DNA of 64,000 nt from an uncultured Saprospiraceae bacterium (GTDB taxonomy: Bacteria; Bacteroidota; Bacteroidia; Chitinophagales; Saprospiraceae), in assembly GCA_937973565.1 (NCBI GenBank), contig CALJKQ010000046.1, positions 1-64,000 of the forward strand. Direction: 5' to 3'. Positions 17,196-26,538 of this stretch are shown here, one piece after another. Each line of letters begins with the position of its first letter. Position 1 is the stretch's first letter. Below the pieces are notes generated by a model. It did not search any database and was not told the origin of the DNA. It was given only the letters and a program-made list of their open reading frames with translations. A program made the translations under genes and the position numbers.

Positions 17196-19328
17196 TTACT
17201 TGGTGCTGTGCGCCTTTCTGCCACAGTCCAAAAACTCCTTATAGCCATCAATACCCTCTTTAAAAGGTCGCGGCTGGGTCAATACCTGCTCCGATTGCGG
17301 ATCTACCATCACATACAGGGGTTGTGAATTTTGCTCAAAGTTGACAATCTGGAAATCCGCCCACAAGTTGCCCACGTTTCGGATTTTGTTACCCCTGGAT
17401 TTGGAAATAAGGGTGGCAGGCAATTTTTTGTCATCATCTACATAAAGAGAAACCAAAACTACATCTTCATTGAGGTTTTTCCGGATATTGGGGTCTACCC
17501 AGATGTGCTCTTCTGTCTTTCGACAGTTGACACAGCCATGACCCGTGAAGTCAATCAACATGGGTTTGCCGGTTTCTCTGGCATACGATAAGCCCTCATA
17601 GTAATCCTTAAAACAATTGATGTTGTTGGCACATTTTTGATACGAAGGATACTTGGCCTTGATTACCGGATCTACTTCCTGAGAGGACAGGAAGAAGTTG
17701 TAGTGGGCAGGAGGGGCCAGTCCACTCATCAATGACAGCGCATTGTAGTTGGCCGTTGCCGGATTGATGGTAAAACCATAAGCCAGGTATGCTACGATCA
17801 CCAAAGCCAGCGACCCAAAAGCCTTTCTGGTAAGGCTCAATTTTTTGATTGGGCTGTCGTGTGGAAATTTGATGAACCCAAACAAATAGGTAGCCATGCC
17901 CAGGAAAACCAGGATCCAGAGTCCCATAAACAATTCATATTTCAACACACCCCAGTGATTGGTCATGTCTGCCACAGACAAAAATTTGAGAGCGAGTGCC
18001 AGTTCCAAAAAGCCCAATACAACCTTTACTGAATTCATCCAGGAACCGGACTTGGGCAAGGTATTCAACCAGGCAGGAAAGGCAGCAAATAAACCAAAAG
18101 GTAATGCCAGCGCCAATGAGAAGCCAAACATGACCAAAAACGGCCCCATGTATTCTCCTTTGGAAGCTGCCGTTACCAGTGCTGAACCAATAATGGGACC
18201 CGTACAGGAGAAGGAAACCAGGGCAAGGGTAAAGGCCATAAAGAAAATACCCAAAAGGCCTCCTTTATCAGCCATCTGATCACTTTTGGTGCTCCACGAA
18301 CTGGGCAGGGTGATCTCGTAAAAGCCAAAGAAAGAAAGCGCAAATACAATAAATATGATAAAGAACAAGGTATTGGCAATCCAGTTGGTAGAGAGTCGGT
18401 TTAATGCCTCAGGACCAAATACGGCTGTAATCAATAAGCCGAGCAAAACATAGATGGTGATGATCGAAGCTCCGTAAATCAGACCATTTACCCATCCTTT
18501 TCTTTTGTTGTCTTTGGTGAAAAAACTTACCGTAATGGGAATCATCGGAAACACACAAGGAGTAAGCAATGCAAACAAGCCTCCCAAAAATCCAAAGATA
18601 AACGTCCACAGATAACCGGTATTCTGAATAGCACCATCGTCGCAACTTGCCTTTGGGCTTTTAAACGTATTAAAGAGATTGGGTATCAATTGGTCAATCA
18701 CACCATTTTCAATCTTTGCTTTTACCGGTGCTGAAGCTACCTCAGTTTTGGCCATTGTATCTTCCGGTGCGGCAGTGGCTTGAACTTCATTGGCAGCGAT
18801 CGCTTCTGCTTCTACCGTAGCTTTTTCTTCTGCTTTTGTTTCTGTTTTGGTCGCGTCCGCTGATGCCTTTTCAAAAGTGAGGCTAAAGTCCACATCTTCC
18901 GGAGGGAGGCAGCGGTTGTTGTCGCAGGTCATAAAAGTAAGGTAGCCACTCACGGGTTTAGAGGCATCTGTTACCTCCACTTTTTGTCTGATGACAAACG
19001 GTTCTTTGTCCAGAAACTTGACCACGTTTACGTTGTCGAACAAAGGATCGGGGCCTTCTTTTTTATAGCCCTTTTCTGTTGCCTTGCCCAACATCTTCAC
19101 CCCGCTTTTTTCCTCATAGGTGATCAATGTAGGCACGGGACCCTCGTCGCTGGTGTATTGTGAATACACGGTCCACCCTTTGGTGATGTTGGCTTTGAAG
19201 ACAAGAAAATAGGTCTTGTCATTTACTTTCTCTGTTTTGATTTCCCATTTCACAGGCTTGAGCACCTGTGCTGACAGAGAGAAAGCAAAAAAGGCCAACA
19301 ATAGGGCAAAATAAATCCTTAGTCTCAT
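17196..19328 (-). CDS. dsbD: Thiol:disulfide interchange protein DsbD
   Basis: A 710-residue three-part reductase. A signal peptide (about 1-20) precedes an N-terminal DsbD-alpha-like domain (WEIKTEKV... GWTVYSQYTSDEGPVPT, CDNNRCLPPEDVDF). A low-complexity A/E/T linker (about 150-200) follows, then an eight-helix membrane domain (LLTPCVFPMIPITVSFF with its redox Cys and FSCTGPIIGSAL). A C-terminal thioredoxin domain carries GHGCVNCRKTEEH. It carries electrons from cytoplasmic thioredoxin to periplasmic thiols. A stand-alone paralogue of its first domain is encoded 23 bases upstream, probably in the same operon. Confidence 0.93.
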   Translation of the reverse strand: MRLRIYFALLLAFFAFSLSAQVLKPVKWEIKTEKVNDKTYFLVFKANITKGWTVYSQYTSDEGPVPTLITYEEKSGVKMLGKATEKGYKKEGPDPLFDNVNVVKFLDKEPFVIRQKVEVTDASKPVSGYLTFMTCDNNRCLPPEDVDFSLTFEKASADATKTETKAEEKATVEAEAIAANEVQATAAPEDTMAKTEVASAPVKAKIENGVIDQLIPNLFNTFKSPKASCDDGAIQNTGYLWTFIFGFLGGLFALLTPCVFPMIPITVSFFTKDNKRKGWVNGLIYGASIITIYVLLGLLITAVFGPEALNRLSTNWIANTLFFIIFIVFALSFFGFYEITLPSSWSTKSDQMADKGGLLGIFFMAFTLALVSFSCTGPIIGSALVTAASKGEYMGPFLVMFGFSLALALPFGLFAAFPAWLNTLPKSGSWMNSVKVVLGFLELALALKFLSVADMTNHWGVLKYELFMGLWILVFLGMATYLFGFIKFPHDSPIKKLSLTRKAFGSLALVIVAYLAYGFTINPATANYNALSLMSGLAPPAHYNFFLSSQEVDPVIKAKYPSYQKCANNINCFKDYYEGLSYARETGKPMLIDFTGHGCVNCRKTEEHIWVDPNIRKNLNEDVVLVSLYVDDDKKLPATLISKSRGNKIRNVGNLWADFQIVNFEQNSQPLYVMVDPQSEQVLTQPRPFKEGIDGYKEFLDCGRKAHSTK

Positions 19329-19351
19329 GGTTTTTGATTTGATAAATTCAT

Positions 19352-19789
19352 CTACTGCTTTAAATCAAAGTTTACGGTTGCAGGCGGCAAACACCTTTCA
19401 TTGTCGCAACACATGAAAGTCACCGAACCTGTCAATTGGAAACCCGGCTTTGTTATGAAGGACTGCGAAAAAACAGCCTCGTGCTTAAATTTAATGACTT
19501 CCATGTCGAAGAGGTCATCGTGCCCTTTGATGGGGGTAGATACTTCTTTTACGTCTCCGTCTTTGGAGCCATTGATAATATTGTCAAAAGAAAATGAAGT
19601 GGGGATCGGGCCTTCGTCACTCATGTAAACCGCATAAATATTCCATCCTTTGGCAATGTCTGCCTTCGCCACAAAAGTGGTTTTTTCATTGTTTTGGGCT
19701 TCAATGGAAAACTTCCAGCTTACAGGTGATTTTTGTGCTGAAAGAACCAGGGAAATAACTGTGAAAACAAAAAGGGATAAATACCGCAT
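19352..19789 (-). CDS. Stand-alone DsbD N-terminal (alpha) domain protein
   Basis: A 145-residue exported protein: signal peptide YLSLFVFTVISLVLSAQ, then a domain clearly related to the first domain of the neighbouring DsbD (VSWKFSIEAQ, GWNIYAVYMSDEGPIPTSF, SVTFMCCDNERCLPPATVNF). Both retain the C-D-N-x-R-C pair. It probably arose by tandem duplication. It may relay electrons from DsbD or act as a periplasmic thiol carrier; that is inference. ATG 19789 is chosen because it begins the signal peptide; an upstream in-frame ATG at 19834 would add 15 polar residues. Confidence 0.85.
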   Translation of the reverse strand: MRYLSLFVFTVISLVLSAQKSPVSWKFSIEAQNNEKTTFVAKADIAKGWNIYAVYMSDEGPIPTSFSFDNIINGSKDGDVKEVSTPIKGHDDLFDMEVIKFKHEAVFSQSFITKPGFQLTGSVTFMCCDNERCLPPATVNFDLKQ

Positions 19790-20091
19790 ATAATTTATTT
19801 GATTGATACACCCAGCTTGAGTGTCGTATTTCAAAATGCAAAAATACCGCCAAAAATACCGTTTTACAAGTAAGAAAGCCCGTTTTAAACTAAGATTAAC
19901 GGCCTGCGCCTTTTCTTTAGCTTTTTTTAAGCATTAAGGCCTCTTTTGTGGTCAAACTGTTAAAACAAGCACTAAACATTGCCCTTTGGCAATTCTAAAG
20001 AATAACTTAACATTATACCAAAAAGCGATAAAAAAGAGTTAATTTTTGCCGTTTTGGCATCTTTTGTTTTCCCTTTTTATAACTTAGCCCT

Positions 20092-20688
20092 ATGAATTTT
20101 GCTATTGACCTCTTACACAGTGAAGAAGATTTTATCAAAGCCTGCATTGCCAAAGAAGGCTGGGCTCTGAAAAAACTCTACGAATACCATTATCCGATCA
20201 TGTATCCGGTCTGTCGGCGTTATGCCAACAACGAAGAAGACGCACTGGATATCCTTCATGATGGCTTCATCAAGGTTTTCAGACACATTGAAAAATACCA
20301 GTCAGGCACCTCACTGGTGTCCTGGATCAAACGCGTAATGATCAATACCGCCATTGATTATTACCGGAAAGAAACCCGCAGAAGGTCATCAGACATCGAA
20401 GATGCCAAAAATCTGGCTGTTGATGAAGCAGATGCCCTTAGCATGATCTCGGCAGAAGAAATTATTGATCTCCTGCAGCATTTAAGCCCCGCCTATCGTT
20501 CTGTATTTAATTTGTACGTCGTAGAAGGATATTCACACAAAGAATTGGCAGACATACTCCAAATAACCGAAAGTACTTCCAGGTCTAACCTCGTTAAGGC
20601 CCGGAATAAATTAAAAGAACTCATCGCCAGAAGGTTCGGCCTCGAAGTATTTCCCACAACCGATCACAACAAGTCCGGCGATGAATAA
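20092..20688 (+). CDS. ECF-type RNA polymerase sigma factor
   Basis: A 198-residue sigma-70 family (ECF) factor. Region 2: ALKKLYEYHYPIMYPVCRRY... EDALDILHDGFIKVFRHIEKYQ..., with WIKRVMINTAIDYYRKE. Region 4: LQHLSPAYRSVFNLYVVEGYSHKELADILQITESTSRSNLVKARNKL. It directs transcription of an unknown regulon. The stop overlaps the start of the next gene by 8 bases, so the two are co-expressed, the standard sigma/anti-sigma layout. Confidence 0.92.
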   Translation: MNFAIDLLHSEEDFIKACIAKEGWALKKLYEYHYPIMYPVCRRYANNEEDALDILHDGFIKVFRHIEKYQSGTSLVSWIKRVMINTAIDYYRKETRRRSSDIEDAKNLAVDEADALSMISAEEIIDLLQHLSPAYRSVFNLYVVEGYSHKELADILQITESTSRSNLVKARNKLKELIARRFGLEVFPTTDHNKSGDE

Positions 20689-22048
20689 TAAGGACTTCGA
20701 CAAATTCTTTAAGGATCAACTGGCTAATAAACAGCAGGAAGGCAACACTCCCGATTGGGATGTCTTTTCTGAAATTCTCAAAAAATCTGAGGGCTTCGAA
20801 AATATTGACTTCGACCACTCGATTAAAGAAAAGGTGTCTCAACACCACACTCCATACAATGAAAGCCATTGGCAATTGCTAAAGGCCAGGCTGGAAAAAG
20901 AAGAAAAACTTCGCAAAAACATTTTCTCCATAAAATCGCTTGAGCTGATCGCCCTGCTTTTGGTTTTTCTGGGATGGCAGAGCTACCAGGCAAGCTTAAA
21001 CAAGATCCCTGAGATTTATGCGGCTATAAATGGTATCGGTTCGGTGAAGCATAAAAAGACAGCAGAAACAAGTCCGATTTCAAATGTGTTTTCAGAGTCA
21101 TATGCATTTTCCCATATGGCATACCAACCGCAAAAGGCTGAAGTAGTAGTGGCCTTAATGCCTACATCAACCCAACAACCGCTGGTTTCCTTTACTCATG
21201 CGCATGTACTTCCGGGAATCAAAGAACATGCTCTTTTGAACCTAAAGCAGTTGCCAGGAAAAAATGTATCAAATGCTACATCCGTTTCACATCCAACCAT
21301 GCCAGCGCTAAACCTTTCAGCTGTGTTGCCGGAAATCAAAGCCGCCTCAGCCAGAAAATACATCATGCCGGTTATTTCGGCAGGAGTGGGCATTACCCAA
21401 AGTGGATTCGACCCTATTTACAATTTGAAAAGTTACTCCACCTACTCTTCACAATTTGCAGGAGGTCTTATCCTGGGTTTTCAAAACGATGAATTGGAAA
21501 CCACCACCGGAATCAAATATACCCGACGGACACACCAACCGGCCGCCATCGTGGAAACGTATGGAGACTTCCTCAACAATTATTATGAAATCAGCCTGGA
21601 TAAAATTGGCTACGACATTGTAGAAATACCGGTAGCCGCCAAATACCACTTTAAAAAATCCGGCAAAACCTCGTGGTACGCCAAAGCCGGAGTCAGTGGC
21701 AATTTTACACTGGCTAATCATTACAAGATTACCAACAAACCGGCCAGCTTTCAACCCCTGGCTCCCTCCAATGTGGGTTATTCGTCAGATGGTGACAATA
21801 AATCCACTTCTTCCCGCCTCAGCGAAAAAGAATTCAATCACGGCTTGTTACAGGGTGGAAAGCTATCAGAAAATTGGTTTCTCACCGTTTCCGGAGAACT
21901 TGGCATGGAACATAAACTCAACGAGACACATGCTCTGGTCCTTGGCGCCGAATACAGCAAGTTTTATTGGATCGATGGCATTGGCCCCAACAAAGACAAA
22001 CTCAATGGCTTTGCCATCAATCTGGGTATTAAAAAATACCTGAATTAA
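20681..22048 (+). CDS. Sigma-factor partner: single-pass anti-sigma-like N terminus with outer-membrane beta-barrel-like C terminus
   Basis: A 455-residue protein. The soluble N terminus has two repeats of a W-containing motif (NTPDWDVFSEIL and NESHWQLLKARLE), followed by a membrane helix (about residues 86-105, SLELIALLLVFLGWQ), a linker, and a C-terminal half with alternating aromatic strands typical of PorT/outer-membrane-beta-barrel domains (ISAGVGITQSGFDP, KTSWYAKAGVSGNFTL, ending FAINLGIKKYLN). It overlaps the sigma gene by 8 bases. I infer that it senses envelope state and holds the sigma factor; experimental precedent for this exact architecture is not known to me. Confidence 0.75.
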   Translation: MNNKDFDKFFKDQLANKQQEGNTPDWDVFSEILKKSEGFENIDFDHSIKEKVSQHHTPYNESHWQLLKARLEKEEKLRKNIFSIKSLELIALLLVFLGWQSYQASLNKIPEIYAAINGIGSVKHKKTAETSPISNVFSESYAFSHMAYQPQKAEVVVALMPTSTQQPLVSFTHAHVLPGIKEHALLNLKQLPGKNVSNATSVSHPTMPALNLSAVLPEIKAASARKYIMPVISAGVGITQSGFDPIYNLKSYSTYSSQFAGGLILGFQNDELETTTGIKYTRRTHQPAAIVETYGDFLNNYYEISLDKIGYDIVEIPVAAKYHFKKSGKTSWYAKAGVSGNFTLANHYKITNKPASFQPLAPSNVGYSSDGDNKSTSSRLSEKEFNHGLLQGGKLSENWFLTVSGELGMEHKLNETHALVLGAEYSKFYWIDGIGPNKDKLNGFAINLGIKKYLN

Positions 22049-22051
22049 AAA

Positions 22052-22076
22052 AAGGGCTTGTGGCCCTTCTTCTTGC
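22052..22076 (+). terminator. Rho-independent terminator after the sigma operon
   Basis: AAGGGC-TTGTG-GCCCTT hairpin (22052-22068) followed by CTTCTT, four bases after the stop codon. Confidence 0.65.
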
Positions 22077-22081
22077 GATTT

Positions 22082-22234
22082 TTACATCAATAAATTATGC
22101 AAACCCGGTCTTAATTTCTTGTATTTGGGTTGTGGTTTTTCATCGGATGACTCTTTGCTTTTGTAAGTATGTCTGGATTTGACAACGGTAATCATCACAA
22201 CCAGTACAAAAAACAAACTCACTTCCAGTATCAT
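22082..22234 (-). CDS. Small single-pass membrane protein ORF (50 aa)
   Basis: ATG 22234 opens a 50-residue frame: a hydrophobic helix ILEVSLFFVLVVMITVV (residues 2-18), then a basic, polar tail (KSRHTYKSKESSDEKPQPKYKK). The N-in helix plus charged tail is typical of small bacterial membrane proteins. It lies convergent to the sigma operon and has an A/T-rich upstream region. No family is recognised. Confidence 0.5.
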   Translation of the reverse strand: MILEVSLFFVLVVMITVVKSRHTYKSKESSDEKPQPKYKKLRPGLHNLLM

Positions 22235-22395
22235 TATTTAAGGTTTTATTGTTATTTATACCCTTATTACGGAAGTGACTGATCATAGGTAACACCCCAT
22301 CAGATTAACGTCACAGGATTGCCGATAAAGCAAATAAAAATTACGACCAAAGCAGCCCTGCACCCGGTCGAAAAGTGCTGATATACAGGACTAAA

Positions 22396-25300
22396 TTATT
22401 CTTTCAGATTGGTAGTGCCTTCAATGTTGAGGGCGCCTGTATTCTTGATTAGGTTACCGCCAACACCATTGACATGGTCGGCTACCTCTACATTCTTAAG
22501 TGTCAGCGTGCCCGCATTGTCGATGGCCCTGCCATTGCTTCCTGTACCGGCGAGCACTTTTACGTTATCTAAGGTCAATTTTGCCAGTGTGTTGATCTTG
22601 AAGACCGGTCCGCCTGCCTGCGTTTTAATGACCACTTTGGTTCCGGCAGTATTGACAATCTGGAAGTTTTGACTCAATTCTATGGGCTGTTGCAATTCAA
22701 TCGTGTCTCCGGCCAGCATCACATTAAATAAAATTTCCGTGCCGGGTGCATTGCAATTGAGCGCAAACCGAAGGCTACCCGGCCCGTCATCTGCTGTGTT
22801 GATCACTACGTTGGTACACACATTGGTGCATGTCACGTTGGCTGCCCAACCCAATTCGGTAACAGCCCCATCACTTAAAAAATGGGTGGTCAAACACCCC
22901 GATGGGTGGGTAGATGTAAACACCGGAGGGGCCGTAAATCCATAATATCCTCCTGCTGGGAACCCCGCCTGGGTGGCTCCATTGGTGCTGGCTATAAGGG
23001 GAGCGTTAAGAGAGTTACCATTGTGAACGTACAGTGCGTCCCAATCTTCTTCTACCCCAAAACTTGTCAGGGTGAGGCTTACCATATTTCCTATGGTGGT
23101 GGGACAGATGGTTTGCACCCTGTCTTCATTGTTGCTATACTCGGCTGATGATCCGCCGCTGTCGTAATACTGCGCCCCGCATGTATAACTGGTTTGAAAA
23201 TTCCTGGTGGACCAGGAGGAAAAACCATCCGCACCACAATTGCTTCTTACGTGCAGATAATAGTAGGTGGCGGGCGTAAGACCGGTAACCAATACGCTGT
23301 TTTGGGCAATTGCTGTTCCGCTGCTCGGAGGTGTTTGCGTGGGGGTTACCGCGTATTCATAGCCATTGGAGGGTGGTGTTATTACATCCCAATTGAGCGT
23401 AGACTGTGTAGGACCGGGTGTCTGCAAATTGATCGACAATACCTTCGGACACGCTTCCAGGGTTGTTACCGGACCAAACCTCACCCAGTTGGAGGTGTCA
23501 TTGGCGCCGCAAATGGACCTTACAAATAGATAATAAGTGGTATTGGCTGTCAACCCGGATACGTCAACAGAGGTAGCTGTAGTGGTTTGCAAAGTAGCCG
23601 GCACTGCATTGGTTGCATTGACGCCCCATTGATATCCCTGAGCAGGAGCCGTAGATGGGCTCTGCCACTGCAGAGTCATACTCGTATTCCACAAATTAAC
23701 CACAGATACTGCCTTGGGTTGAAAGCAGGCTATCGGTTCATAAAGACTGGATGACCATAACCCTCTGCCATAAGTGGAGGCATACAGTTTGTTTTCATCA
23801 TAATCTATTTCCAACTCACTGACTTCAACATTCGGCAAACCGGCATTGAATAAAACCCATTCCGCCAGTGTATTGTCTTTGTAGTAAATACCTACATCCA
23901 TGCCCACATAAATGCCATCATCGGTACCGTTTTGATAAACCACACAGTTGGCCGGAATATTGGGCAAATTTCCGGAAATATTGGTCCATGTACTGCCCCC
24001 GTTCGTTGACTTATACACCTTGGACCCTGAAGTATAATTTTGCCTCACTGCCCACAGGGTGTTGGGATTGTTGGGATGAATAGCCAGATAGGCCAGGTTG
24101 TTGCCCGGTGATGTGATCGATGTCCAGGTGGTGCCTCCATTGGTGGTCTTCCAAATGTTGCCATTGGATCTGGCAGCATACATTGTATTCGCATTCGATG
24201 GAGCAATTTTCAACAAATTCAATGTTGCTCCGGAGGAAGGATTCCCAATAGAAACCCAACTTTCTCCAAGGTCGGTTGATTTATATACTTGTTGATAAGC
24301 TGCGTATATAGTTGTTGGCAGCATGGGGTCTATTTCAAAGGGTGTTACCCAGGCGCCCGATGGCGTGCCCGGCACATTGTCTGAGATGTTTTCCCAGCTG
24401 GTACCTCCATTGGTAGAGCGGTTAAAATCTCCGTTGTACAAAGAGCCGTACATCACCTGTCCGTTGTTTTGCTGGATGGCACATTCCATGCCGTCGCCCC
24501 CTATTACATCAGACCAGCTACCGCTGCCTTGTCTTAGTTTCGATCCATTGTCCTGCAGGCCGGTTATTATCTTACCGTCTGTCTGCGAAACACCCAGCTT
24601 GTACATTTGAGAGTTGACGATGCCACTGCCCCGGTGCAGCCAGTTTACGCCACCATTTGTTGTTTTATAAACACCGCCATCATTGCCCTGCCACAGAGTA
24701 GTGGAATTCTGCCATTCAAGGGCGTGTTTATCTGCGTGTACTTCAGCTACATTTTGATAGCCGTACCACATGGTACTGATGGTCCAGCTGGTTCCCCCAT
24801 TGGTGGATTTCCATGTATTGACGCCTCCTGTATATATGATCTCTGCATTGGTGGGATCAACCGCTATTACCAAATCATACCAACCCTGCCCTCCGGTATC
24901 ATTACCGGTGGGGTTCCAACCCAAAATATTAGGCGTGGTCGATCGTGAATCAAAAGTTTCTCCGCTGTCTGTGGATCGGTAAAGACCATTAAAACCACTG
25001 TTGGACGATTTTGAACAAAGTGCATATACATAAGCTGCGTTGGCCTGACTTACACCCAGCGCAATGCGGTTGGTACCGGAAATGGTTTGTTTGAGTGTCC
25101 AGGCGGCACCCCCATTGGTTGACTTGTAAATCGATCCCTGAGCACTGGCATAAAAAACACCGGATCCGGCTGTAGGATTGGCTTCAATGTCATCAAAATC
25201 TCCAACTTGTACGAGGGTCCAGGTTCCGCCTTTGTCTTCTGTTCGGTAAATGCCAATGCTGGTTGCTGCTAAAATTTTATCCGGATTGGATGGATCAAAC

Positions 25301-25977
25301 AACAGCTTTCTGATCAAATCGGTATCGGAAATATTCCAGTTCAGTCCGGTGGGTGAAAAGGTTACACCTCCATCCTGTGAGATCAGCACACCCACAGAAT
25401 AATTGTCACCACCATCTCCGTCTCCGGTGGCTAAATAGATTTTTTCTGGCGTAGTGGGGTGCACCAGGATGCTGGAGACGCCCAATGTAGCCAAATTATC
25501 AGTGTTGGTAAACCAGGTTAATCCACCATCGTTGGACTGCCACAGCCCTCCCGCCGAGGTGCCGGCATAAATGATATTGGAATTAGTGGGGTGAAAGGCA
25601 AGGGAATTGATCCTGCCGGTGCCGGCATAGCCACCATTGGTGGTAGAAGGCCCCAGAGATGAAAAGTTGGCCGGTTGAAATCTTCCTGCCCCTCTTGGCC
25701 CACGATATTCCCTGAGAAAATCCTGAAAACTGTTAAGCGATCTGCCTGCTTCAGGAAAACTGCGGTCTTCCATCAACCTCGGCTCCCAATAATGTTGCCA
25801 CCTTCTGAAGGCTTTGTATCCTTTTCCTTTCTCTACTTTTTTATCTGACCAGTAAGACTCAAAACTGCTGACCACTTGATCAAAATTCAAATTGTCGCCG
25901 TAGTTTTTAGCCCAGGGCTGCAAATGACCTACCATCGGCATCAAGCCGATGATGGTGAGAAGAAAAAGTTTTTTCAT
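22396..25977 (-). CDS. Large secreted BNR/sortilin-like beta-propeller protein with Fn3 domains
   Basis: A 1193-residue exported protein. After the signal peptide (KKLFLLTIIGLMPMVGHLQ) come many BNR/Vps10-type blades with the S-x-D/N-x-G-x-T-W signature (QSNDGGLTWF, RTEDKGGTWTLV, KSTNGGAAWT, KSTNGGTSWTI, KTTNGGVNWL, KSTNGGSTWTNI and others, about residues 110-760). Two fibronectin-III domains follow (about 770-950; YYLFVRSICG, YYLHVRSNCG), then a CUB-like region and a short beta-helix-like tail (LTLKNVEVADHVNGVGGN). Such proteins bind or degrade extracellular polymers. It ends without a recognisable T9SS sorting domain. The next gene upstream (dCTP deaminase) is 12 bases away. Confidence 0.85.
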   Translation of the reverse strand: MKKLFLLTIIGLMPMVGHLQPWAKNYGDNLNFDQVVSSFESYWSDKKVEKGKGYKAFRRWQHYWEPRLMEDRSFPEAGRSLNSFQDFLREYRGPRGAGRFQPANFSSLGPSTTNGGYAGTGRINSLAFHPTNSNIIYAGTSAGGLWQSNDGGLTWFTNTDNLATLGVSSILVHPTTPEKIYLATGDGDGGDNYSVGVLISQDGGVTFSPTGLNWNISDTDLIRKLLFDPSNPDKILAATSIGIYRTEDKGGTWTLVQVGDFDDIEANPTAGSGVFYASAQGSIYKSTNGGAAWTLKQTISGTNRIALGVSQANAAYVYALCSKSSNSGFNGLYRSTDSGETFDSRSTTPNILGWNPTGNDTGGQGWYDLVIAVDPTNAEIIYTGGVNTWKSTNGGTSWTISTMWYGYQNVAEVHADKHALEWQNSTTLWQGNDGGVYKTTNGGVNWLHRGSGIVNSQMYKLGVSQTDGKIITGLQDNGSKLRQGSGSWSDVIGGDGMECAIQQNNGQVMYGSLYNGDFNRSTNGGTSWENISDNVPGTPSGAWVTPFEIDPMLPTTIYAAYQQVYKSTDLGESWVSIGNPSSGATLNLLKIAPSNANTMYAARSNGNIWKTTNGGTTWTSITSPGNNLAYLAIHPNNPNTLWAVRQNYTSGSKVYKSTNGGSTWTNISGNLPNIPANCVVYQNGTDDGIYVGMDVGIYYKDNTLAEWVLFNAGLPNVEVSELEIDYDENKLYASTYGRGLWSSSLYEPIACFQPKAVSVVNLWNTSMTLQWQSPSTAPAQGYQWGVNATNAVPATLQTTTATSVDVSGLTANTTYYLFVRSICGANDTSNWVRFGPVTTLEACPKVLSINLQTPGPTQSTLNWDVITPPSNGYEYAVTPTQTPPSSGTAIAQNSVLVTGLTPATYYYLHVRSNCGADGFSSWSTRNFQTSYTCGAQYYDSGGSSAEYSNNEDRVQTICPTTIGNMVSLTLTSFGVEEDWDALYVHNGNSLNAPLIASTNGATQAGFPAGGYYGFTAPPVFTSTHPSGCLTTHFLSDGAVTELGWAANVTCTNVCTNVVINTADDGPGSLRFALNCNAPGTEILFNVMLAGDTIELQQPIELSQNFQIVNTAGTKVVIKTQAGGPVFKINTLAKLTLDNVKVLAGTGSNGRAIDNAGTLTLKNVEVADHVNGVGGNLIKNTGALNIEGTTNLKE

Positions 25978-25989
25978 CTTAAAAACGCT

Positions 25990-26526
25990 TTACCACTTGT
26001 TTTTCCACATCATGCTTTCAACGGGTCTCACATTGACCTCGTTGTATTTGGCATTGTGCTTTTTGTTGTAATAGTTTTCGATTCCCCCCTCTACTTTGAA
26101 ATAAATCAACTGTCCGATCGGCATGCCGGCGTAAACCCGCACGGCTTTGCTGCAACTGATTTCAAGCGTCCAGTGGTTGCAAAACCCCACATCACCTTTT
26201 CCGGCGGTGGCATGAATATCAATGCCCAAACGCCCTACACTGGATTTGCCTTCCAAAAAAGGAACGGTTGCATGGGTCTCGGTATATTCAATGGTAGAAC
26301 CAAGATACAACGTTCCTGGCTGAAGTACAAGACCCTCCTCAGGAATTTCAAAGTGTTTTATCTTATTGTGCTTTCGTGCATCCAACACCTCGTCCTCATA
26401 AGTCGCCAGATATTGGCTTAAATGTACATCATAAGAGTTGGTGCCCATACACATAGGATCAAACGGAGAAATTAAGATTTCCCCCCGCTGAATGGCAGCC
26501 AGTATTTCTCTGTCGGTTAATATCAC
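25990..26526 (-). CDS. dcd: dCTP deaminase
   Basis: This 178-residue trimeric deaminase converts dCTP to dUTP (and ammonia), feeding dTMP synthesis. Key segments are PFDPMCMGTNSYDVHLS, LEGKSSVGRLGIDIHATAG (Ser/Arg/Glu catalytic region) and FCNHWTLEIS, with the C-terminal GQLIYFKVEG. It lies between metK and the BNR gene on the same strand. Confidence 0.93.
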   Translation of the reverse strand: MILTDREILAAIQRGEILISPFDPMCMGTNSYDVHLSQYLATYEDEVLDARKHNKIKHFEIPEEGLVLQPGTLYLGSTIEYTETHATVPFLEGKSSVGRLGIDIHATAGKGDVGFCNHWTLEISCSKAVRVYAGMPIGQLIYFKVEGGIENYYNKKHNAKYNEVNVRPVESMMWKNKW

Positions 26527-26538
26527 CGATTATTGTTT

